Shown piece by piece: positions 44,272-53,969 of a stretch of 64,000 bases of DNA (position 1 is the first letter of the stretch; each line of letters opens with the position of its first letter). The stretch is from CAWANP01 sp963783445 (lineage in GTDB: Bacteria > Chloroflexota > Anaerolineae > JAAYZQ01). The stretch covers positions 310,001 through 374,000 of the forward strand of contig CAWANP010000015.1 of NCBI GenBank assembly GCA_963783445.1. The letters are read 5' to 3'. The position numbers were made by a program, and so were the translations under genes. The notes beneath the pieces are model-generated. The model did no database searches. It had not been told where the DNA came from and saw only the letters and a program-made list of their open reading frames with translations.

Positions 44272-44852
44272 CTATGCCGGTGTGGGGCCCTCAGGGTCGC
44301 TCGTTACGATATCGGCCTGCTGCTCCACAGTCTGGGACGATGCCGTCTGGCCACCCGATCCTCCGAATAGTGTCTTGAACGCCGTTTTCACGCCGGAAAC
44401 GTAACCGGCCACCTGGATCACGGGTGTGACTACGGCATCGCTGACAAAGGTTGCCGTTCCCCGCACCGTGCCGGTGGTCTCGTTGATCGATTTTAGAATT
44501 GGCTGGATCTCGTCGCGCAAAAGAACGGTGAGGCTCTGAAGCTGAAAGAGAAGAACTGCCAGAAGAATGCTCGTGATCATTGTGACTAGTGCGAGGACAA
44601 TGATCGCCACGTCCCGGAGTCCCGCGGTAAAAGCCGGGTGGGTCATCAGGCCATAGAACACAGCGATGATGGCCGCGATAATGGCCAGAACACCAATAAC
44701 GATGCCGACCTTCTGCCAGACGCTCAAGCCCTTCCCTGCTTCATCAGCGGCTGGCTCCCCTGTCGTCGCATCCACCTCGGCCGGATCTACATCGTTGCTT
44801 CCACTTCGGCCGGCACCTCTTGAACCTCACTGTCTTCTTGGATCTCTGCCAT
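44272..44852 (-). CDS. Two-helix membrane protein, function unknown (one frameshift)
   Basis: ATG 44852 opens MAEIQEDSEVQEVPAEVEAT; a one-base break near 44795 leads into DPAEVDATTGEPAADEAGKG and the frame then runs to 44272. Two membrane segments follow, VGIVIGVLAIIAAIIAVFYG and VAIIVLALVTMITSILLAVL, then an amphipathic region with LQSLTVLLRDEIQPILKSIN like DUF948 proteins. The acidic PAEVE motif also occurs at the end of the neighbouring YtxH protein, so the two probably work together. Length about 193 aa. Confidence 0.72.
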
Positions 44853-44988
44853 CCTCGTGTGCTCCTGCTCTGGCTGGTTGTGCTTGCCCTGCAATTTCAA
44901 TACCAATCAATTATAGCATATCTTTGGCGAAGGGGCAAAAGGCCCATCTGACGGGGTACTGGTGGCAGCATCAGTCCACCTGTCCAAG

Positions 44989-45017
44989 TTGCAGTCTGTG
45001 TCGGGAGGGGCTATAAT
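44989..45017 (+). promoter_or_regulatory. trmI promoter
   Basis: TTGCAG (44989-44994), 17 nt, TATAAT (45012-45017). The start codon lies 19 nt after the -10, so the leader is only about 12 nt and carries GGAAGGAG. Confidence 0.75.
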
Positions 45018-45035
45018 GCCCCGGAAGGAGTTGCC

Positions 45036-45923
45036 ATGCACGTTGCGCGAGAAAATGACTTGGTTCTGCTTATCGGCAAGGATCGCAAGGAATTTATCCT
45101 GCGGCTTCGGGCCAATGCACAGCTACAGACGCATCGGGGCTGCATCAACCACGATGACCTGCTGGGTCAGCCCCTGGGACGGGAGATCCGTTCGCATCTG
45201 GGCTATCCCTTTGTTATCCTGGAACCGAGTACCTGTGACCTGGTCAGGTTGATCAAGCGTACGACCCAGATCATGTATCCCAAGGACATTGGCTATCTTT
45301 TGCTCAAGCTCAGCGTGATGCCGGGCGCCCGGGTGATTGAGGCCGGTACGGGTAGTGGCGGACTGACGCTGGCCCTGGCGCGCGCCGTGGGCACTCAGGG
45401 GCACCTCTACTCCTACGAGATCCGGCCTGATATTCTGCGGCTGGCCCAAGACAATCTGGAATCTTTGGGCTTGACCGGCAGCGTTGACTTTAAGCTGCGG
45501 GATATTGAGGCAGGTTTTGATGAGACCGATGTGGATGCGCTCTTTTTGGATGTGCGCCGGCCTTGGGCCTTCCTCTCGCAGGTCACAAGCGCGCTTAAGG
45601 ACAGTGGCTTCTTTGGTTCCATCGTGCCCACGACCAACCAGGTAACGGAGCTGCTCCGATCTCTGGAAGGTCACCAAACCTTTGGCCACATCGAGGTCGA
45701 AGAGATCTCACTTCGGCCCTTTAAGGCGGTGCCCGACCGGCTGCGGCCCGTGGACCGGATGGTGGCCCATACTGGCTACCTTGTCTTTGCCCGGAAGGTG
45801 AGCCGGGAGATCAGCCAGGCAGACTATTGGATGGATCGCAAGCGACGCAAGTACGAGGAGGGCCAGTCTGGGGCTGGTCAGGATGGTACTCCCGATGCTT
45901 CCCAATCCCGCAGGGAGGAATAG
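45036..45923 (+). CDS. trmI: tRNA (adenine-58-N1)-methyltransferase
   Basis: ATG 45036 follows GGAAGGAG. The 295-aa protein has the TrmI N-terminal beta domain (DLVLLIGKDRKEFILRL) and a Rossmann methyltransferase: YPKDIGYLLLKLSVMPGARV, motif I VIEAGTGSGGLTLALA, the acidic residue in LYSYEIRPDILRLAQDNL and the DALFLDVRRPWAFL motif. It methylates A58 in the T-loop of tRNA using SAM. The tail is rich in Gly, Gln and Ser. It is intact and led by a consensus promoter with a very short leader. Confidence 0.93.
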   Translation: MHVARENDLVLLIGKDRKEFILRLRANAQLQTHRGCINHDDLLGQPLGREIRSHLGYPFVILEPSTCDLVRLIKRTTQIMYPKDIGYLLLKLSVMPGARVIEAGTGSGGLTLALARAVGTQGHLYSYEIRPDILRLAQDNLESLGLTGSVDFKLRDIEAGFDETDVDALFLDVRRPWAFLSQVTSALKDSGFFGSIVPTTNQVTELLRSLEGHQTFGHIEVEEISLRPFKAVPDRLRPVDRMVAHTGYLVFARKVSREISQADYWMDRKRRKYEEGQSGAGQDGTPDASQSRREE

Positions 45924-45996
45924 GCATTCGGCCAGCCTTCCGGAGATCTGATACTCTGGTGTGGCACAGCGGCGGATCGCCTACCTCGATGCTCGT

Positions 45997-46025
45997 TTGC
46001 TGACCCTTGTCTTTTTGAGTATAAT
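45997..46025 (+). promoter_or_regulatory. Promoter of the polysaccharide locus
   Basis: TTGCTG (45997-46002), 17 nt, TATAAT (46020-46025). A short open frame (46039-46110, MKDQSYSVPRM...) ends with a TGA that overlaps the GTG start of the next gene. Confidence 0.7.
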
Positions 46026-46106
46026 GCGGGCAGTCAAGATGAAGGATCAGAGCTATTCCGTTCCCAGGATGCGCAATGTCCGCAGTCCGGCCCCAAGGAT
46101 GAGCCC

Positions 46107-49100
46107 GTGAGCCGCGAGAATGGGCAAGTAGGGCTTGGTTTGCTCCTTGGGCTTGGGCTGGCGATGGGATTAGCCCTGGCCGCGGTGGGCATCTGGCTAT
46201 GGGCGGGCTCGGGGGTGGGGCATGCCACCTCTCCTGCGATGGGAGCCGCTGCATCTGACAAGTCGCTGGGCGTCAACGCTGATCTCAGTGCCTATGACGT
46301 GAAGACGAGAGCAGAATCGCTGGTGGCGATGGAGGCGGCTGGCCTCCGATGGCTGCGACACCGCTTCCCCTGGGATGCCATTGAGACTGAACCGGGCGTC
46401 TACGATTGGGCCGTCTGGGATGAGATCGTTCGGGACGCCAGGCGACATGGCCTTCAGATCGTTGCGGTGCTCGATGGTTCGCCTTCGTGGGCGCGGGGGG
46501 AGGCGGATGGCGAGAACCCACTGGCTCCGCCCGTGGAGGCGCGTGATTTCGGGGATTTTGCCTTTGCCCTCGCGAATCGCTATCGCGATCAGATCGATCA
46601 CTATCAGATCTGGGATGAGCCCAACATCGCCCCACACTGGGGCGCGAGAGAGATCGATCCGGCGGCCTATGCCCGCCTGCTGCGCGAGGGGTCCATCCGG
46701 ATTCGCAGCGCTGATCCTGAAGCCGTGGTCCTGACTGCCGCCCTGGCGCCCAACGTGGAGCCGGGCGGCGCGAATATGAGCGATCTGCTCTTTCTCGAGG
46801 AACTTTACCAACATGGTGCCGCCGAGTGGTTTGATGGCGTGGCCGCCCAGATTTATGACCTCAATGGCCAGCCAGAGGCGCCCGCAGACTCGGATCGACT
46901 GAACTGGAAGCGGATCGAATTGCTGCGCCGGGTCATGGAGTCGCAGGGGGACAAAGAGACGCCGGTGTGGGCGGTCTCTGTTGGCCGGAACGCGGCGGCT
47001 GCGGGCGACTTGGCGGCTGCTGTTGAGACTGCGCGCGAGGACTGGCCCTGGCTGGGACCGATGGTCTGGGCGGCCTGGTCGCTCCAGCGACGCCCGGGGC
47101 CAGTTTGCCCTGATCGATGAACGCGCCCAGCCCCGTCCAGCCTTCGATGCTCTGCGCGACCTGGCCATGGCGCCGCCGGTGGCCTGGCCAGGCGCGTACG
47201 GGGCGGATCATGAGAGCGGGCGCTACGAGGGTGATTGGCGCGTGACGCCGTCCGGGGCGGACATTGGGCGCAGCGGCGACCGTTTGACCATTCCCTTTTG
47301 GGGTACTCGCCTGGATCTGGCCGTCCGCCGGGGAGCCTACAGAGCGTTCCTGTTTGTGACTGTGGACGGGCAGCCAGCAAGCGCCCTGCCGCAAGATGCG
47401 GACGGCAATGCCTACATCGTCCTCTACGATCCCCTGGCGAATGCCGATATCGTCACCCTGGCCCGCGGCTTGCCGGACGGCAGGCACGAGGCCGAGATCG
47501 TGGCTGACCGCGGCTGGGGGCAATGGGCCATCATCGGCTGGACTGTCGCGCGAGAGACTGCCAGTCGCCTGCCCTGGCAGTGGGTGTCAGTGGTCCTGGG
47601 GCTGGCTGCGCTGGTGACTCTGGGGCTGGTGCTCCGGTGGGCCTGGCCCCAGCGACGTTCCCTGGCTGCGACCGGTACTGAACAGAAGACCCGGTACCAG
47701 GCCCTTGATGATCGCCTGATGTTGGCCGTCACAGCGGGGGCCATGATCCTGGCCTACGTGGTGGCCGGACCCGTCCCCAGCCTGATTGCCCTTGGTCTGT
47801 TGGCCGGACTTTTGCTGCTGCGCCCGGGGACGGGCCTGCCGCTCATTGCCGTGACGCTGCCCTTTTACCAGTTGGGCAGGCCGTTGCTGGGCAAAGTGTT
47901 CTCCATGGTCGAGATCCTGACCGTACTCACGGCAGTGGGCTGGTTTGCGAATTGGTTCTTAGGCGCTTTGTGCGCAACGAGGGGATGGGCTGGTGGCGGT
48001 CCCGACCCTGAGGGCGCGCCAGCCGAATCGCGCGCGTTCGTTTCCGTCCCACATCTCAGTGCTCTTGATTGGGGCGTGATTGCCTTGGTCATAGTAGGGA
48101 TGGCATCCCTGCTATGGGCCGAGCACGCCCGGGTGGCCGCACGGGAGTTTCGGACCGTAATCCTGGGAGCGGCTCTTTTCTATTGGTTGTTGCGGGCCAT
48201 GGCCCAAGACCGGCGCGCAGTCTGGCGCGTCGCGGATGCCTGGGTGCTGGGCGCCACCCTTGTCGCGGTGGTGGGTCTGATCCAATGGAGCTTGGGCCAG
48301 AACCTGATCACGGCTGATGGCATCTCTCGGGTTCGGGCTTTCTATGGTTCGCCGAATAACCTGGCGCTGTACCTGGGGCGGGTATTGCCACTGGTCCTGG
48401 TGATCTCTGTCTGGGTCAGGCGGCAGCCCCGCAAGTTGACCTACGGGCTTGCGGCGCTTGCCATGGGGGCCGCGCTCTTGCTGACCTTCTCTCGGGGTAC
48501 GTGGCTGGTGGGCGTGCCTGTTTCGCTGCTCTTTGTGGCAGGCATGCGGGGCCGGCGGCCCTTTACTCTGACTGCAGGCTTTCTGATGGTGGCGGCCGTG
48601 GCCGTGCTGTTTTTTGTGGGCCCTGGCAGGCTGACCCTGTTGTTGGATCCAGCGCAAGGTACGACCTTTTTTCGGCTCCAGTTGTGGCGCTCCAGTTGGG
48701 CCATGATCCGCGACCATCCTGTGCTGGGTGTGGGCCTGGACAACTTTTTGTACCACTACCGGACACACTATGTGCTGCCCACAGCCTGGGAGGAGTTTAA
48801 CCTGTCCCATCCTCACAACCTTGTGCTCGATGGCTGGCTGAGGCTGGGATTGCCAGGCCTGGCAGTATTTGGCTGGCTACTGGTGGCCTTTTTCCGAGAT
48901 GGCTGGCTGGCCCATCGTCGCCTGCCAGAGAGTGGGGAACGGCTCCTGGTGCTGGGCTTGATAGGTGGTATGGTGTACGCAGTGGCGCACGGGCTGATCG
49001 ACAACTCGTTTTTTCTTGTCGACCTGGCCTTTGTCTTCATGTTGATGTTGGCATTGCTTCAAGGTACCATAGAGATTGCCGGAAGCACTACGGACGGAGA

Positions 49101-49134
49101 TGGGATGGGCAGTGCTCCATCTCCTAAGAACTAG
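46107..49134 (+). CDS. Glycosidase-like domain fused to O-antigen ligase (one frameshift)
   Basis: GTG 46107 follows AAGGATGA. A signal or anchor segment (LGLLLGLGLAMGLALAAVGI) leads to a TIM-barrel glycosidase-like domain: LRWLRHRFPWDAIETEPGVY, DHYQIWDEPNIAPHWG with acid/base E171 and AAQIYDLNGQPEAP. The usual nucleophile strand WVTEFG reads VWAVSVG, so the second catalytic glutamate is missing. A break near 47090 continues in the frame GQFALIDERAQPRPAFDALR, a beta-sandwich, and then about twelve helices of a Wzy/WaaL ligase with FYGSPNNLALYLGRVLPLVL, LTFSRGTWLVGV and LSHPHNLVLDGWLRLG. There is no stop between, so it is one protein of about 1009 aa. It probably polymerises or ligates surface glycan. 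Confidence 0.82.
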
Positions 49135-49146
49135 GGAGGAGATTCT

Positions 49147-50091
49147 GTGCGGATTCTAATTACCGGTGGGGCAGGTTTTATCGGTTCTCACCTCTGTGAT
49201 TACCTGTTGGGCAAGGATCACGAGGTGATTGCCATGGACAACCTTAGCACTGGCACAACGGACAACATCGCCCAGCTTTCTGGCCACGAACGATTCTCTT
49301 TCGTCAAGCACAATGTGACGGATTATATCTACGTTGAGGGACCGCTGGATGCAGTGCTGCACCTGGCATCCCTGCCCAGCCCGGTGGACTATTTGAACTT
49401 TCCCATACAGACGCTCAAGGTAGGCGCCCTGGGAACGCACAAGGCACTGGGGCTGGCCAAGGCCAAGGGAGCACGCTTTCTCCTGGCCTCGACCTCGGAG
49501 GTATATGGAGACCCGCTGGTCCACCCACAGCCAGAAGACTACTGGGGCAACGTGAATCCTGTGGGGCCGCGAGGTGTCTATGACGAATCAAAGCGGTACG
49601 CTGAAGCGCTGGCCATGGCCTATCATCGTTATCACGGGGTCGAAACCCGGATCGTGCGCATCTTTAACACCTATGGCCCGCGCATGAGGCTGGACGATGG
49701 GCGGGTGGTTCCCAATTTCATCCGGCAGGCGCTCGCGGACGAGCCGTTGACGGTATATGATGATGGCCTGCGCACCCGAAGTTTCTGCTATGTCTCGGAT
49801 CTCGTAGAGGGCATAGTCCGGCTGCTGTACTCGGGCGAACCCGATCCTGTGAATATGGGCAACCCCCGTGAGATGACCATCCTGGAGTTTGCGCGGACGG
49901 TGTTGCGCGTGACTGGCAGCCAGTCGGAGATCGTGTTCGTTCATCCTAAGGACGAACGAACCAAGGATGATCCAATGGTGCGCCAGCCCGATATCAGCCG
50001 GGCGAAGCAGCTTCTTGGTTGGCAACCCACGGTATCCCTGGACGAGGGACTGGAGAAGACCGTTGATTCGTTCCGCCAACGTCTGGCGTAG
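49147..50091 (+). CDS. NAD-dependent epimerase/dehydratase, UDP-xylose-synthase-like
   Basis: GTG 49147 follows AGGGAGGAG. The 314-aa SDR enzyme has the NAD-binding GGAGFIG (7-13), the UXS-type segment VDYLNFPIQTLKVGALGTHK, LLASTSEVYGDP and the catalytic Y145-x3-K149 in VYDESKRYAE. VRIFNTYGPRMRLDDGRVVP and RSFCYVSDLVEGI are also typical. UXS decarboxylates UDP-glucuronate to UDP-xylose; a related epimerase is possible. It supplies an activated sugar to the locus. The ligase gene after it starts within its last 29 bases. Confidence 0.9.
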   Translation: MRILITGGAGFIGSHLCDYLLGKDHEVIAMDNLSTGTTDNIAQLSGHERFSFVKHNVTDYIYVEGPLDAVLHLASLPSPVDYLNFPIQTLKVGALGTHKALGLAKAKGARFLLASTSEVYGDPLVHPQPEDYWGNVNPVGPRGVYDESKRYAEALAMAYHRYHGVETRIVRIFNTYGPRMRLDDGRVVPNFIRQALADEPLTVYDDGLRTRSFCYVSDLVEGIVRLLYSGEPDPVNMGNPREMTILEFARTVLRVTGSQSEIVFVHPKDERTKDDPMVRQPDISRAKQLLGWQPTVSLDEGLEKTVDSFRQRLA

Positions 50092-51502
50092 AGGGACGCT
50101 GGGCTGGGGGGCGTTCCCAGCGCTGCTGCTGGCCGGGCTGCTGGGCTTGGCCATAGCGCTGCTGCCGATGACGTGGAGCGCTCTGCTCGTATTGGGCGGC
50201 ATAGTTTTCACGGCCACGCTGGTGCGTCCGCAGGTAGCCGTGCTGCTTCTTGTTCCTGCCATTCCCTTTGGTTCTCTTCGCCAGGTGACCGTCGGTGTGA
50301 TGAGCCTGGGCCTGGCAGAGATCCTGGTGACCTTGGTGCTGGCAGCCTGGTTGATGCGGCTGGTTGCCTTTCGCGGCTCCCGCGTACGCGTTCCGCCGCT
50401 TGCCGTGCCTCTGGCCATCTTTTTGAGTGTGCTGTGTCTGTCACTGGTGGGCGCCACCTCACTCCAACACAGCATCAAGGAGATACTCAAGTGGGTGGAA
50501 CTTCTGGTACTGTACGTGCTGGTGGCCAACGAAATGCACGGGCGCTGGAAAAAGGTACTGGTTTTTGTCATTTTGGGGACTGGTGCTGTGGTCGCGGTTC
50601 AGGGCATCTATCAGTTCTTGTTCCGTGTGGGGCCCGATGCGTTCATACTCTTTGACCGGTTCATGAGGGCGCACGGAACCTTTGAGCAACCGAATCCATA
50701 CGGCGGCTACCTGGGGCTGGTACTGCCGGTTGCTGTGGGATTGGTGGCTGCAGGTGTGCTGCGAGTGCGAGGCAGGCTGAGCTGGGGCTGGATCCTGTGG
50801 GCAGCGGGCTGCGGGGCATTGATGATGGCTGCCCTGGTCATGTCCTGGTCGCGTGGGGCTTGGCTGGGTTTTGGCGCAGCCCTGGTGGTGATGGCGATCG
50901 CTGTCGTGGTCCAGAGCGGCCGGGCAGCGGTGTTGGCTGTTGTATTGGGCGGTCTCCTGGCCTACGTGCTGGTGACTGGCGGTTTGGCGCAGGTTCCGAC
51001 GTCTATTGTCCAGCGCTTGAGTGGTCTCCTGCCCTATCTGAGTGCCATCGATGTGCGAGGGATTGAGATCACCGACGCCAATTTTGCCGTCCTGGAGCGG
51101 ATGGCGCACTGGCAGTCCGCGCTGGGCATGTGGACCGACAGGCCCTGGTTGGGGGTGGGCATCGGCAACTATGAACCGCTCTATGCCCGCTATGCGCTGC
51201 CTCTGTGGTCGGCGGCCCTGGGACACGCCCACAACTACTATCTGAACATCGCTGCAGAAGCGGGGACACTTGGGCTTGTGGCCTATCTACTTCTGTGGGG
51301 CGCGGCGCTGGTAAGTGCGTGGCGCGCCCTGCGAAGGGCCTCGGGCTGGCTGTGGGGTGTATCACTGGGCGTCTTGGGGGTACTCGTGCACCTGAGTGCG
51401 CACAGTCTCTTCGACAATCTGTTCGTACACGGCATGTACTTGCACGTGGCGATTCTATTGGGGGTCATAGTACCGTATGCGGGAAAGCAACACGTGGATT
51501 GA
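50063..51502 (+). CDS. O-antigen ligase family protein
   Basis: TTG 50063 with GGAG upstream overlaps the epimerase end. The 479-aa protein has about twelve helices and the Wzy_C region MSWSRGAWLGFGAALVV and DRPWLGVGIGNYEPLYARYA, with GHAHNYYLNIAAEAGTLGLV holding the conserved histidine and arginine-flanked loop. It joins or polymerises lipid-linked glycans on the outer membrane face. It is a second member of this family in the locus, after the glycosidase fusion at 46107. The GtrA gene starts inside its last 26 bases, so the genes are tightly coupled. Confidence 0.88.
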   Translation: MIRSANVWRRGTLGWGAFPALLLAGLLGLAIALLPMTWSALLVLGGIVFTATLVRPQVAVLLLVPAIPFGSLRQVTVGVMSLGLAEILVTLVLAAWLMRLVAFRGSRVRVPPLAVPLAIFLSVLCLSLVGATSLQHSIKEILKWVELLVLYVLVANEMHGRWKKVLVFVILGTGAVVAVQGIYQFLFRVGPDAFILFDRFMRAHGTFEQPNPYGGYLGLVLPVAVGLVAAGVLRVRGRLSWGWILWAAGCGALMMAALVMSWSRGAWLGFGAALVVMAIAVVVQSGRAAVLAVVLGGLLAYVLVTGGLAQVPTSIVQRLSGLLPYLSAIDVRGIEITDANFAVLERMAHWQSALGMWTDRPWLGVGIGNYEPLYARYALPLWSAALGHAHNYYLNIAAEAGTLGLVAYLLLWGAALVSAWRALRRASGWLWGVSLGVLGVLVHLSAHSLFDNLFVHGMYLHVAILLGVIVPYAGKQHVD

Positions 51503-52046
51503 TGCCCATCCGCGCCTGGGCCGCTGGTCGGGCTGGATCTCGGCTCTGCCTGTGGTAGGCGGCGTGTGGGCCCGGCTCATGGAGAATCCCAAAGAGCTAG
51601 AGCGCTTTATCAAGTTCGCCATTGTCGGAGCCATCGGCGCCGTAGTGGATTTTACGGTGCTGAATATCATGAAGCGCCTCTTTGAGGCCATTGGCCTGGG
51701 AGTTGGCTGGGATGTGGCTCTGGAGCCACACCAGATCCAGTTGATCGCCGCCAATACCATCTCCTTCAGTGCGGCAGTGCTGAGCAATTTTACCTGGAAC
51801 CGGCTGTGGACCTTTCCCGAGTCGAGGGAACGGCCTATCGGCAGCCAACTGGCGCAGTTTGCGGTGATCAACGTGTTCGGCCTGGTGATCAATACCGTGA
51901 TTCTGGTGGTGCTGGACCAGTATGTCTTTCAGAGCTTTTTCAGCGAGCGCCTCAGTTATAACCTGGCCAAGGCCTGTGCCATTTGCGTCGTCCTGTTCTG
52001 GAATTTTGGTATGAACCGGATCTTTACCTATCGGGGTATAGAGTGA
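51477..52046 (+). CDS. GtrA family membrane protein
   Basis: The 189-aa protein starts at ATG 51477. It has four helices with the GtrA pattern FIKFAIVGAIGAVVDFTVLN, SAAVLSNFTWNRLWTFPES, and at the end VVLFWNFGMNRIFTYRG. GtrA proteins help move polyprenyl-phosphate sugars across the membrane for surface glycan assembly. That role fits the GT39-like enzymes at 37 and 54 kb, which use such donors. It overlaps the ligase gene upstream and precedes the GT4 gene by 35 nt. Confidence 0.88.
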   Translation: MRESNTWIDAHPRLGRWSGWISALPVVGGVWARLMENPKELERFIKFAIVGAIGAVVDFTVLNIMKRLFEAIGLGVGWDVALEPHQIQLIAANTISFSAAVLSNFTWNRLWTFPESRERPIGSQLAQFAVINVFGLVINTVILVVLDQYVFQSFFSERLSYNLAKACAICVVLFWNFGMNRIFTYRGIE

Positions 52047-52081
52047 TTGCCTTGCAGGCTGAGGGCGCGGGGACCTGAACG

Positions 52082-53227
52082 GTGCGCATTGGCATTGATT
52101 ATACGGCCGCGGTGCGCCAGGGCGGGGGCATCGGACGATATACGAGGAACCTTGTCCGGGCCCTGTCAGAACTGGATGCAGAGAACGACTACACGCTCTT
52201 TGTTGCTGGTGGTTGGGGTAGCGGGGATGGGCTGGGTCCTTGGCCGGGGAACTTTCGGATCCGGTCCGTGCCACTTTCGGATCGATGGGTGCACCTTTTC
52301 TGGCAGCGGCTGCGACTGCCGGTGCCGGTTCAGGCCTTTACTGGTTCCCTGGATCTGTTCCACTCGCCTGACTTTGTCCTGCCGCCGACGGGGCGGACGC
52401 CGGCACTGCTCACCGTCCATGACCTGTCATTCTTGCGCGTGCCCGAGTGTTATGTGCCTGCCTTCCGTCGCTATCTGGAGGGCGCAGTTGCCCGTGCTGC
52501 AAGCCGCGCCGGTCACATCCTGGCGGACTCGGAAAGTACAAGGCAGGATATCATCGAGCTGATGCCGGTACAGAAAGAGAGGGTGTCAGTGCTGTATCCA
52601 GGCGTGGAGCCCCGCTTCCGGCCGATTCGTACACAAACAGTGCTAGACGCTGTGCGCGAGCGGTACGGATTGCCCGATCGATTTGTTCTCGGCCTAAGCA
52701 CGCTCCAGCCGCGAAAGAATTTCGCCGGACTGATCGAGGGGTTCCGGCGGCTGGTGCAGGGCCACGGGAACGAGCCCGCTATTGAGGATCTGCGACTGGT
52801 AATTGCCGGAGGCAGGGGGTGGATGGTCGAGGAAACCTATGACGCGGTGAGTAAGGCGGGGATGGAAGCGTACGTGCACTTTTCCGGGTTTGTCGACGAC
52901 GATGATCTGCCGGCGCTGTACAACCTGTCCGCTGTCTTTGCGTTTCCTAGCTGGTACGAGGGTTTTGGCTTGCCGGTACTGGAGGCTATGGCCTGTGGCA
53001 CGCCCGTGGTCTGCGCGGACAACTCGTCGCTGCCCGAGGTAGCGGGGCGAGCGGCCCTGCTGGTGGATGCAGGAGACCCTGACGCGTTGGCCGAGGCGTT
53101 GTTTCAGATACTTGCAAAGGCAGAGCTGCGGGCACAGCTGGCAGTCGCTGGGCCAGAGCAGGCGATGAGGTTCATGTGGCCCGCTGCTGCGCGGCAGTTG
53201 TTGGGAGTGTATGAGTTCCTGGTATAA
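52082..53227 (+). CDS. GT4-family glycosyltransferase
   Basis: GTG 52082 (MRIGIDYTAAVRQGGGIGRY). The 381-aa protein has the GT-B fold: IGRYTRNLVRALSEL, RGGH-less acceptor domain with TVHDLSFLRVPECYVPAF, then FVLGLSTLQPRKNFAGLIEG, YVHFSGFVDDDDLPALYNLS and the donor-binding motif YEGFGLPVLEAMACGTPVV, which carries the E-x7-E motif. It adds a hexose, often mannose, from a nucleotide donor on the cytoplasmic side. It belongs to the same run as the ligases and GtrA. Confidence 0.92.
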   Translation: MRIGIDYTAAVRQGGGIGRYTRNLVRALSELDAENDYTLFVAGGWGSGDGLGPWPGNFRIRSVPLSDRWVHLFWQRLRLPVPVQAFTGSLDLFHSPDFVLPPTGRTPALLTVHDLSFLRVPECYVPAFRRYLEGAVARAASRAGHILADSESTRQDIIELMPVQKERVSVLYPGVEPRFRPIRTQTVLDAVRERYGLPDRFVLGLSTLQPRKNFAGLIEGFRRLVQGHGNEPAIEDLRLVIAGGRGWMVEETYDAVSKAGMEAYVHFSGFVDDDDLPALYNLSAVFAFPSWYEGFGLPVLEAMACGTPVVCADNSSLPEVAGRAALLVDAGDPDALAEALFQILAKAELRAQLAVAGPEQAMRFMWPAAARQLLGVYEFLV

Positions 53228-53278
53228 CGGCTTGGATGCTGGCCGGGTGCCTGTGGCGAGCTGGTTTTGGAGGGGAGT

Positions 53279-53881
53279 ATGAGAGGCATTATTCTTACGT
53301 TTGTCTTGTCGGTTCTACTGCTGTCAATTCTAACCGGGTGCAGCCCTCAATTGGGCGAGCCCAAAGAGGAGGAATCAACGATGTCAGAAAAAAGTGGCAG
53401 TCAAAAACGGTGGAGCAGCCCACCAGCAATGCAGATCGATCCCGACAAAGTCTATGTCGCGACGATAGAGACGGAGAGAGGGCCCATTGTGTTGGAACTC
53501 TATCCGGAGCACGCGCCCAAGACGGTCAACAACTTTGTGTTCCTGGCCCGGGAAGGCTTCTACGATGGGCTTACTTTCCACCGCGTGATCCCCAACTTTA
53601 TGATCCAGGGTGGTGATCCCACTGGCACAGGCGCCAGTGGGCCAGGGTACAAATTCGGGGATGAGGTCAGGGACAATCCGCTAACGCACGGGACAGGCGT
53701 GATCTCGATGGCCAATGCAGGGCCGAATACGAACGGGAGCCAGTTCTTTATCACCCACGGACCTCAGCCGCATTTGAATGGGAAGCACACGGTCTTTGGG
53801 CAGGTAGTTGAGGGACAGGATGTGGTCGACGCTGTCCGTCAGGGCGACAAGATGACAAAAGTAAGCATCGAAGAGAAGTAA
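53279..53881 (+). CDS. Cyclophilin-type peptidyl-prolyl isomerase lipoprotein
   Basis: ATG 53279 is chosen because GGAGGGG lies directly upstream; an in-frame TTG four codons earlier is less likely. The signal SVLLLSILTGC ends in a lipobox cysteine. The cyclophilin core follows: TVNNFVFLAREGFYDGLTFH, RVIPNFMIQGGDPTGTGASG, ISMANAGPNTNGSQFFITHG and HTVFGQVVEGQDVVDAVRQG, with the catalytic arginine and the active-site FFIT, Q and H residues. It is 200 aa and assists folding of exported proteins. It interrupts the polysaccharide genes but keeps their direction. Confidence 0.94.
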   Translation: MRGIILTFVLSVLLLSILTGCSPQLGEPKEEESTMSEKSGSQKRWSSPPAMQIDPDKVYVATIETERGPIVLELYPEHAPKTVNNFVFLAREGFYDGLTFHRVIPNFMIQGGDPTGTGASGPGYKFGDEVRDNPLTHGTGVISMANAGPNTNGSQFFITHGPQPHLNGKHTVFGQVVEGQDVVDAVRQGDKMTKVSIEEK

Positions 53882-53969
53882 TGGTGAGCGCCGTCAAGGA
53901 ACTCACTTCGCATAGTCACCGAGGCGACATGCCAAGCACTGGATGATCTTCCGAAAAGGGTCATAGGTT

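Noticed and set aside
46107..47120. A stand-alone glycosidase ending at 47120
   Set aside because: The natural continuation FALIDERAQPRPAF lies in the next frame without a gap, so a one-base error and a fusion protein fit better.
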